DNA of 15,700 nt, taken from the NCBI RefSeq assembly GCF_000499385.1, contig NW_013654697.1, positions 1 to 15,700 of the forward strand, in the 5' to 3' direction. Of the stretch, positions 1 to 7,342 are shown piece by piece. The position numbers and the translations under genes are program-made. How positions within the stretch are numbered: position 1 is the stretch's first letter; every line of letters begins with the position of its first letter. The notes below the pieces were generated by a model. The model was not told the DNA's origin. It worked only from the letters and a program-made list of their open reading frames with translations, and made no database searches. The DNA comes from Eimeria necatrix. Lineage: Eukaryota > Apicomplexa > Conoidasida > Eucoccidiorida > Eimeriidae.

Positions 1-1104
1 CAATGCGTCCTTGTCGCAAGACACTGCGGTCAAAAAACCATGCAATGTGTTGCGCATGTAGTTTCGACAAACTCCACTACTCAACTCAACGCCGTTCTTC
101 TGCATCTCCGCAAAGTCTCCGAACGATGTAGCCATCAGCCAAAGAGCATCCTTGATACTCAGCGCATGGACCCCACATTGTCAGCACTCGTGCAGTGTAT
201 CTGGTTAATAATCGCACTGTCTGCGCAGTTAACTCGCATCTCACACTCCGCGGCTCAGGCCCTTTCCCACATAGCTTGCCCTGTCCTTGTTCCTTCACAT
301 GCTCACAAAAGTGATTCTCCGCAGCTAAACGTACGTCGAGATTTCGCAGATTCGTTTCTATGAACTATGTTCCCCTAGCCGTGGTAGGCCAAATTTCAGC
401 ATTCCAAATTCCTTGATACGATTTACGCTTTTTCGACTTCTCGTACGCAGCTCACCCCTGTTCTCAAGTCTGTCATGCGCGGGCCATATCTTCATTCAAG
501 ACGGCACATCGCACAGTACGCGTTTCGTGGATATCTCCTTGCAAATTGAAGAATACATTACAGATTTCGTACTCATCACTCGCTCCGTAAAGCAGCACTT
601 TCTAAAAGGATGTTGTACTAAAACTCTCTTGTTCTTCTGGCTAAGTGCAATGGCTGACAAGATTTGCAGAGCAGCGCGTATGTGGTGCTTCTTTTAGCGC
701 ATCAGCATAGTTGCGCAAACTCAACAACACAATGCGAGTCAATTTTAAAAGAAACAATTATGTAACGCAGAACACACTTTCTGAGGTTTTGTCGTGAGAC
801 CCAATGGACTGAAGTGGGCTTCGGCTGAACAATGTGAACATTTCTCGTTGGGATCCAAAACACAGCTTGGGACTCGTTGCTCTCCCACATTACTTCTGTC
901 CACAGTCCAGACTCCACAGTCCAGACTTCCCGAATGCGGAATCTTGAATGGCCTACTTGATAACGTGCGTCAAACACTCCTGAGTCAGCTTGCTCCAGGC
1001 ATTTTCTTTGCTTCGCTGGCGCACTCGTGAGCCTACGGCCTCACGCCGAGAACACATTCTAGTTCAAGTACGCCAATGGAATTCACAAAGTTCTGTTGAT
1101 GAAC
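1..1104. other. Unique non-coding stretch left of the tandem array
   Basis: No gene is supported here. The longest frame runs from 40 to 363 on the plus strand (107 codons). It is serine-, histidine- and leucine-rich, has no recognisable domain and is overlapped by an open frame on the other strand, as expected of chance frames. Other frames (413-697 plus, 702-977 minus, 794-1030 plus) likewise look random. Apart from the 14-bp duplication listed separately, I see no repeats, RNA genes or promoter-like structure. Confidence 0.7.
900..927. repeat. 14-bp tandem duplication, two exact copies
   Basis: The unit CCACAGTCCAGACT occurs twice head to tail, at 900-913 and 914-927, with no mismatch. 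The identical copies suggest a recent local slippage or duplication event. No function is implied. Confidence 0.95.
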
Positions 1105-1140
1105 CTTTCGTCTTGCACGAAAAAATCCACAATGCACATG

Positions 1141-1423
1141 CTAGACCACGTGGACAAGTAGCGTGGTACTTCGCTCCAAATCAGTCCATTAATGATACTA
1201 GAAAGCCGCTATAGCCTTATTTATGATGTTAGGCGTTTGCCGTTTAAGAAATACACCTAAGCCGCACTCACACGCGCCTGTTTTCCACAAATCTAACAGT
1301 TTGTAATGTTCAGCTCCCTAGTTGTCCCCATCCAAAAAAATAGTGTCATATTCCATCCCTGTATATTTCTCTCGCCGTTGAAAAAAAGCAATTCCAATAA
1401 ATAGCTGGTGCATAAGGTACTTG
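1141..1423. repeat. Tandem unit 1 (283 bp)
   Basis: This first recognisable unit has a divergent left end (ACGTGGACAAG in place of ACGCAGGCAAG). A short deletion follows CAGTCC, where other copies read CAGTCCCTTC. The core palindrome GCTATAGC is intact at 1208-1215, and AATAAA is present at 1396-1401. The block 1187-1230 is identical to 1760-1803 in unit 3. Confidence 0.93.
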
Positions 1424-1709
1424 CTAGACCACGCAGGCAAGCAGCGAAATAATTTGCTCCAAATCAGTCCCTTCAGTAATGCCACTAGAAAGCTGCTATG
1501 GCCGTGTCAACGATGTTGCAGGTTCGCCGTTTAAGGAACGCACTTAAACCGCACTCATACGCGCCTGTTTTCCATAAATCTGACATTTCGTGATACTCAG
1601 CTCCCTAGCTGTCCCACTCCCCAAAAATATTGACATATTCCATCCCTGTATATTTCGCTCGCGTTGGGAAAGAGCATTTCCAATAAATAACTGGTGCATA
1701 ACGTACTTT
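1424..1709. repeat. Tandem unit 2 (286 bp)
   Basis: A full-length unit. Its core is the second most altered in the array: GCTATGGC replaces GCTATAGC, and by my count there are ten differences over the 44 bp that units 1 and 3 share exactly. AATAAA is kept at 1682-1687. Its second half (CCATAAATCTGAC and CCATCCCTGTATATTTCGCT) resembles unit 3 more than unit 4 or 5. Confidence 0.93.
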
Positions 1710-1996
1710 CTTGACCATTCAGGCAAGCAGCGAAATACTTTGCTCCAAATCAGTCCCTTCATTAATGATACTAGAAAGCCGCTATAGCCTTATTTATGAT
1801 GTTGCACATTCGTCGTTTAAGGAATGCACTTAAGCCACACTCATACGCGCCTGTTTTCCATAAATCTGACAATTTCAAATGGTCAGCTCCCTAGTTGTCC
1901 CACTCCCAAAAAACAGTCTCATATTCCATTCCTGTATATTTCGCTCGCCGTTGCAAGAGCGCATTTTAAGGAAATAGCTGGTGCATAACACACTTG
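1710..1996. repeat. Tandem unit 3 (287 bp)
   Basis: A full-length unit with an intact core palindrome at 1781-1788 and a 44-bp block (1760-1803) identical to unit 1. The AATAAA seen in most units is lost here (AAGGAAATAG instead). Confidence 0.93.
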
Positions 1997-2279
1997 CTAG
2001 ACCACGCAGGCAAACAACGTAATACTCTGCTCCATATCAGTCCACTACTGACACCGGTAAGCCGCTGTAACCTTATTTCTGATGTTACGCGTCCGCCGTT
2101 TAAGGAAGGCACTTCAGCCGCACTCACACTCGCGTGCTTTCCACGAATCTAACAGTTAGCAATGCTCAGCTCCCTAGTCTGCCCAATCCCAAAACATAGT
2201 AACATATCTCACCTCTGCGTGTTTCGCTTGCTGTTGCAGATACACCTTTTCAATAAACAGTTGGTTTGTAGCGTACTTG
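1997..2279. repeat. Tandem unit 4 (283 bp)
   Basis: A full-length but diverged unit. The core reads GCTGTAAC instead of GCTATAGC and the preceding ATGATACTAG is altered. AATAAA is present at 2252-2257 (followed by CAG rather than TAG). Confidence 0.92.
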
Positions 2280-2560
2280 CTAGAGCACGCAGGCAAGCAG
2301 CGACATTGTTTGATTCCAGTCAGTACTTTCATCAATGATACCAGAAAGCCGCTATAGCCTTATTTATGATGCTACATGTTCGCCGTTAAAGGAATGCACT
2401 TTAGCTGCACTCGCCTGTTTTCTACAAATCTACAAATTAGTAATGCTCAGCTCCCTAGTTGTCTCCATCCCTAAAAATAGTAACATGCTCCACCTGTGTA
2501 TATTTGACTTGCCGTTCCAAATATACATTTTCAATAAATAGCTGGTGCATAGCGTACTTG
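2280..2560. repeat. Tandem unit 5 (281 bp)
   Basis: The core palindrome is intact at 2351-2358. Over the 44-bp core it differs from units 1 and 3 at only three positions. It lacks a few bases between GCTGCACTCG and CCTGTTTTC near 2410-2420. AATAAA is present at 2533-2538. Confidence 0.93.
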
Positions 2561-2820
2561 CTAGGCCATGCAGGCAAGCAGAGAAATACTTTGTTGCAAA
2601 CCAGTCCCTACATCAATGATACACGAAAACCGCTATAGCCTTATTCATGATGCTACACGTACGCCGTTTTAGGAATGCACTTCCCTCGCCTGTTTTCCAT
2701 GAATCCATGGGTTAGAATGTTCAGCTCCCTAGCTGCTCTAATCCCAAAAAATAGTCGAGATACTCCACACCTGTATATTTCGCTTGCCGTTGTAAAAACG
2801 CATTTTCAATAGATAGTTGT
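2561..2820. repeat. Tandem unit 6 (short, about 260 bp)
   Basis: The last clear unit. The core palindrome is intact at 2632-2639. A deletion of about 14 bp removes the segment that in other units links the GCACTT block to CGCCTGTTTTCC (near 2683-2688). AATAAA has become AATAGA near 2808. Identity breaks down after about 2820, where the GGTGCATA motif is missing. Confidence 0.9.
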
Positions 2821-3571
2821 ACTTCCATCATAATTAAATCCCTAAAACGCAGTTCCGTTTCAAACTGATGCAGGCAACGCAGCGTGATTAATGTTGATGC
2901 ACGCATGTGATCCATGCAAAACTGCCATCTCTCTTGTTTTGAGATGTGTCGTTACATGCACAGTGCAAACACCGATGGATCCCCACTTAGTGGCAACCCA
3001 AATAAATATGACGTCCATAGCTTACCCGCGTTGGCACAAAGGACGCTGTGTCAATAATAAAATAATCTGCCGTCCGTATCAGGAATCCACACCGTCCAGC
3101 AGGAATTGATGGACGACTGTTTCTTCTACTGTGGGACAGCATATCTACTGAACATTGGAAACGGGGAAAGTGCACTATGCACTGCTTCTAGCTGCGACTT
3201 CGGCACTGGGACAAGCGTCCCCGTCAAATAGTCATCGGCAAACGGCACCACAACCCCCCACTTCTTTAGCATACGTCTCAAGCACCCAGACGCGATAACT
3301 TAACAGGAAAAAAGCCGCAATCGGCCAAATAAATAAGCCTTTTTGAGGTTCGAGAGATGAGTTGTTCCTGTTAATCAGGCAAACCACGAACGCCTGCTCA
3401 CGAACTGCAAAAGTGATTCGTATCGCACTGTAGATGCTATTTTCCTCTGTTAAGGCGCATCTATTTACAGAAGGCCATTAATTTTCACGAGAAATCACCA
3501 GACGAGAACGAGAAGCACAACGGTGCATTTCACGTTCATGATGCTGACATATTCATGTTCGTCATGCTGGC
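2821..3571. other. Unique non-coding stretch right of the array, with decayed array edge at its start
   Basis: No gene is supported. The first 80 bases hold scraps that resemble the unit start (GTACTTCC near 2819 and GCAGGCAACGCAGCG near 2871, then ATTAATG), suggesting an eroded seventh unit with an insertion. An inverted pair TTAACAGGAA / TTCCTGTTAA lies at 3300-3309 and 3365-3374. It encloses a short GCCG-CAAT-CGGC hairpin and is weak on its own. The longest frames (2891-3109 plus, 2987-3175 minus) look random. Confidence 0.6.
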
Positions 3572-3667
3572 AAAAGAAGTAAACATTCCGCACGTTTAGC
3601 TCCCTCCAATATATTCGCTTAGTTTTAACCTGTGCGCCAATAAAGAGGTATGCATTGACGTACTTCC
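3572..3667. repeat. Detached, decayed fragment of the tandem unit
   Basis: Pieces occur in the same order as in the right half of the array unit: AAAAGAAGTAAACATTCC (unit: AAAAATAGTAACATATTCC), ATATTCGCTTAGTTT (unit: TATTTCGCTTGCCGTT), CCAATAAAGAGGTATGCAT (unit: CAATAAATAGCTGGTGCAT), then GACGTACTTCC (unit: AGCGTACTTGC). AATAAA is at 3639-3644. The order and polarity are the same as in the array about 750 bp upstream. Identity is moderate and includes an insertion, so this call is tentative. Confidence 0.5.
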
Positions 3668-3983
3668 TGTGGAGCAAATCTGTGTAGCAAACCGAAAATC
3701 ATTAAACGCATGCGTGCAGGGTGAAATGTCTTGCATTCATGACACTCTTTGCGCCTTTGATTTGCACAGTGCAGCGTTCTCAGATTCCTGGTTCGTGTTT
3801 GCCTGCACCATAATCGTGCAGGCATTATGTATGAAAGGTCGTACTATCTTCAAGCAGCCGTAATGCCACACGGACGGTAGCTTACCAAGTGACACAGCAG
3901 AATGCCTTGTCCTTTTGTGTCCACGTTGCACCGCCTCCTGAAGTAAGTTAAACAGACGTTCAGAGCCTGCGTTTGGGCCAGAG
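3668..3983. other. Non-coding stretch between the repeat fragment and the first long hairpin
   Basis: No gene is supported. A 9-bp stem with a 7-nt loop (TGCCTGCAC / GTGCAGGCA, 3800-3824) is the only structure seen, and a stem of this size is expected about once by chance in this window. Open frames at 3669-3863 plus and 3737-4066 minus show no recognisable protein features. Confidence 0.6.
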
Positions 3984-4057
3984 CGAATGCAAGCTAACAA
4001 CTTGCCTGGACTCAACTTTATAAAGTTCAGTTTAGGCAAGTTGTTAGTTTGCATTCG
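3984..4057. repeat. Long near-perfect palindrome, 37-bp arms, no spacer
   Basis: The left arm 3984-4020 is the reverse complement of 4021-4057 except at four positions. The symmetry centre is ACTTTATAAAGT and there is no spacer. The arms begin CGAATGCAA and end TTGCATTCG. Homology stops abruptly at both ends and no target-site duplication is visible. Because of the symmetry, both strands carry similar short peptides (each with an NNLP..LNFIK core); this follows from the palindrome and is not evidence of coding. The four mismatches make it the oldest-looking of the three long hairpins. Confidence 0.97.
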
Positions 4058-7000
4058 GCAAACCACATGCAGTAAAACGCCTCTGTTTCTTGCGACAAAC
4101 TTAGTGACTTCTCACCCTGAAAAGCCCAGTTATCGACTTTTCGACTTCTTCAAGCTGTGCACTTTGCGCTTCAGGCAAATGAACCGTCATATTGTCGATC
4201 AATGCCTTTCATGAGACGGAAGTCGCTTCGAAATGTATTGCCAACACTGAACGTTCCCCAAGGGCCCACGCGAAAATAGAAACTCTCACCAGTTGGGTAA
4301 AACACTTTCCTCAGTGTAGTATTACTGAGTGCTACGAGCTCAAGCACATGGTAGTATACTTTGCGTTGGAGTCGTGCGGTAACTCCAAAAACAATCACGA
4401 GTTTGCATACGTCACTTTTAACAACTAGAGTGCTACGAAGTTGCAGCTGCAGCCCGCCGTGCATCAATGTGGTCCCTTAGCAATTTCAACAGTTTCTACC
4501 TCCATCATTCACCAGAAGGAAAAGCTTTCGCAGCCGTAATGTACACTTGTCACTTGAATTCAGTGAGTCAGCTCACATACTGAGACAAACAGATAGCGGA
4601 GGAGATGGCATTACTGACTAGCCACCTCGAAATTGGGAAGCTCCGCAACAGCCATAATTGCACTGAAACATTCTTGTCTTCTTCTGCCCTAGAAATACGA
4701 AGCAAAAGTGGGGAGCACAGAAAAAGATTTTGCACATCCCTTCCTAGCCAAGCGCATTCGATAGGACCTAGTTGAAACTAGATATCTTGTCAATTTCTTT
4801 CCAACAATCACTTGACGTCATGTTTTGCACTCACAAGCTGATGGTTGAGCAGGTGCGGCAGACCGTTTGCCTGGCGACGTTGAAACAAGACCGGGAGAAA
4901 AAATAGTGAATGCGCGCGCTCTTCTCGAGAGGCTCTGCGCAACTTTCCCTTGTGCGTCTTGGTTAAATTCCATGGCCAGTAATAGCTAAGCAAATGTTGG
5001 GCATACGAAATGTACATATGCAACTCAGCTGTGGCTGAACTTGACGTTTCTACAGAACTGTGAGGTGCTTCTACGCCGGCAATATGCTAAAGCGGATGCT
5101 TTACTGTTGGGACCTGCGTTCAAATGAAAAACGGCTGAACGACTGTTTCAGTCAGACTAACTGGATGACACAAAAGCTTGAAGGGAAATCGATGCATGAA
5201 TATTCGCGCCCATTTAACAAAAGTCCAGCGTGGAAAATGGGTCGTACATCAGATGCAGCAGCGTCCTTTCGCGAAACACCTGAGGGCTAAGCCATGCCCA
5301 AAACACCGACAGCCGGATCTCTTTTCTCAGCGTGACGTCTCTGCTGTGTGATTGCGTCATTTATTGAGTAACTACTAGCGGAGCTTGTCAAGAGGAAATA
5401 CCATAAAAGAGCTATTCTGAGAAGTGTCACTTGAATCTGTCACGAAGCCTCAGCATAGAAACAATCTTAAACACATTACTTTCAACTAGACCTGAACTGC
5501 CAGCTGCAACTCCACAAACTCACATGCCACTTTCTTTGTTTGGTGCCTTCTGCAACTCCAGTCAAGCAAGAAAACTGCAACCGTACTGTCTGCAAATACA
5601 AAAAATTCACGTGGGTACGTATAAGCAAAAGGGTTAGCTACAGTCAGCCTATGCAATGCTTCTACGGCTGTATAAAGCATCGTACAAGGATGCACGCTTG
5701 TGCAGTGCAACTGCAATGCTTGAGCTCGGAACATAAAGCGCCATCAGGCAAGCCTGATAACTTCACACATTTCGAAACCCGTATGCGGAAAATGCGAATG
5801 TCGCCGTCACCCTATAGAGCCCGACAGGGCACTGTATGGCCAATAAGCACCAAAATTTGAACATCATTGTTAGGACACCGCCAACAATTTTAATGAGATT
5901 AAAAAATGAGTGGCAAGTATAAAGCCTACAATCTGGATATGCGTAGAATTGTGCATTCAAATCGCGTACGGTAAAGAATGCTCGCAGAAACCTAGAATGC
6001 TGCTTTTCTACCGCATATGGCGAGCACTCTTTTTGAAGCCACAGCCCACAGAGCAGCGCATGAAGCTAGTCAGACTGTTGCTTTCGCCTGTGTCGATAGT
6101 TTGGGCGACATACAACTTCAGGGAAAATTGCACTGAGCTTCAAGATTCCTGCGTTGTGTGATTGAGGTTGAGGTGCCCTGTTCCCACTCTTCAAGCCATA
6201 TAGCTCCATAATTTGACGCGCCATTTGCCGTTTACCATCTACTTGTCTGAGAATACGAAGGCTAATATGTGTGTTCGCACCTTTTTCATGCTATTCTTGT
6301 CAGGAGAATGGCACTTGCTGCAACGTCAGTCTGTGGAGCACTTGATGGATTGCATTTTTACTATCTTCACGATCTGCCTCCCGAAAATTCTTTCAGCCAG
6401 CCACTTCACACCCAAAAACACGGCAGCACCTGATTTCATCCTAAATATAACAAAGTAAAGACGAAAGGCGAAATCCAGTTTACAGCATCTTGTAAGCTCT
6501 TACATACTACAGTGAAGAAGAGTTGACACCTTCACTCGACACAGCGTAGAAGCCAACCTCACAATGCACAAAATACAAAGCTTCATGTACCGCCTTGCAT
6601 GATAAACCATCGCAAACTAAACACTCCAAGAAGAGTGGAAGCTAAATTTTCATTGTCTGCATGCTCCGGAGGACTTCACGACAATTTGCGGAGCGACGTG
6701 CACGACTGTGGCTACACATAAAACTTTTACACGTTAACTACTTTTGGCTCGCAGTCAGCTTAAACAGCTTAAACCTCACAGCACTTGGCGAGAGCCGCGC
6801 GAATTCTGTGAGAAATGTCCCCAAATAGCATAGCGATCAACATATGTACAGCTGACAATTATACCTCCGCAGAGTACGGTGTAGCTTACAATCTGAAGCC
6901 GTTCAATTACTACATATTTTAGCGCGTTCGCTTTATTTCTTTACCGTTGCACTACAGATAACAATGCTCTGAAGAGACGCACAGAACCCAAACTTACGTC

Positions 7001-7342
7001 TGGATATAAGACAATGCGCAGAATTTATGGCGCACCAGTTCTTCGTGAAACATCAACAACGCGCGTTTTCTGTGGTTGCTAGGCTCTGTACGATGTTGTG
7101 CAGTTGTTTTCAGATCGTTTGTACACACGCGCGTATTCCCAACACGAACAAGCCTCAGTGTTTTTGTCTAAGGCAACTTACAAACTACCGCGTAGGGAGC
7201 AGGTGATTGCAAGGACAGGGGATATTCTTACTTGTCACTCTGCTCGAGAAGAAAGCGGCAGCTCTCCACGAGAGCTAGCTTTTCGGCTTACAAACTTTTT
7301 TGGCAAGACAAGTTAACCTTCAGACCCGGCCGATTCGAGTAA
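4058..7342. other. Unique non-coding stretch
   Basis: No gene is supported over about 3.3 kb. The longest frames (4171-4467 minus, 98 codons; 5540-5860 plus, 106 codons; 5910-6161 plus, 83 codons) overlap other frames on both strands and show no domain I recognise. Small features are a 10-bp palindrome TGCAGCTGCA near 4442, a 7-bp stem with a 2-nt loop at 5743-5758 and a 9-bp tandem duplication at 6756-6773. No microsatellite, long homopolymer, tRNA-like fold or transposon end is seen. Confidence 0.65.
6756..6773. repeat. 9-bp tandem duplication
   Basis: CAGCTTAAA occurs twice head to tail at 6756-6764 and 6765-6773. It is exact but short, and of no evident function. Confidence 0.85.

Larger units (their letters stand above)
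1141..2820. repeat. Satellite-like tandem array, six diverged units of about 281-287 bp
   Basis: Six head-to-tail copies start at 1141, 1424, 1710, 1997, 2280 and 2561, phased on the CTAGACCACGCAGGCAAG motif or its variants. Spacings are 283, 286, 287, 283 and 281 bp; the sixth copy is about 260 bp. In order, each unit carries a GCAGGCAAGCAGCGAAAT-like start and a conserved block containing AAGCCGCTATAGCCTTATTT. A GCCGTTTAAGGAATGCACTT-like block follows, then CGCCTGTTTTCC, CAGCTCCCTAG, CCTGTATATTTCGCT and CAATAAATAGCTGGTGCATA. Copies differ by many substitutions and short indels, roughly 75-85% alike by eye. Stop codons and indels break every frame between copies, so the unit does not look protein-coding. 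It could be a minor satellite or a tandemly amplified intergenic spacer. I do not recognise the family. Confidence 0.97.

Noticed and set aside
3300..3374. 10-bp inverted repeat TTAACAGGAA / TTCCTGTTAA, 55 bp apart, as possible ends of a tiny transposon
   Set aside because: No target-site duplication flanks it, the arms do not extend, and a pair of this size at this spacing can occur by chance.
3737..4214. Two overlapping frames on opposite strands encoding similar peptides
   Set aside because: The similarity is a direct result of the palindrome at 3984-4057 and is not evidence for paralogous genes.
5906..5974. Short frame starting ATGAGTGGCAAG that superficially resembles the start of a transposase
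   Set aside because: It stops after 22 codons, no continuation is found in other frames, and there are no terminal inverted repeats.
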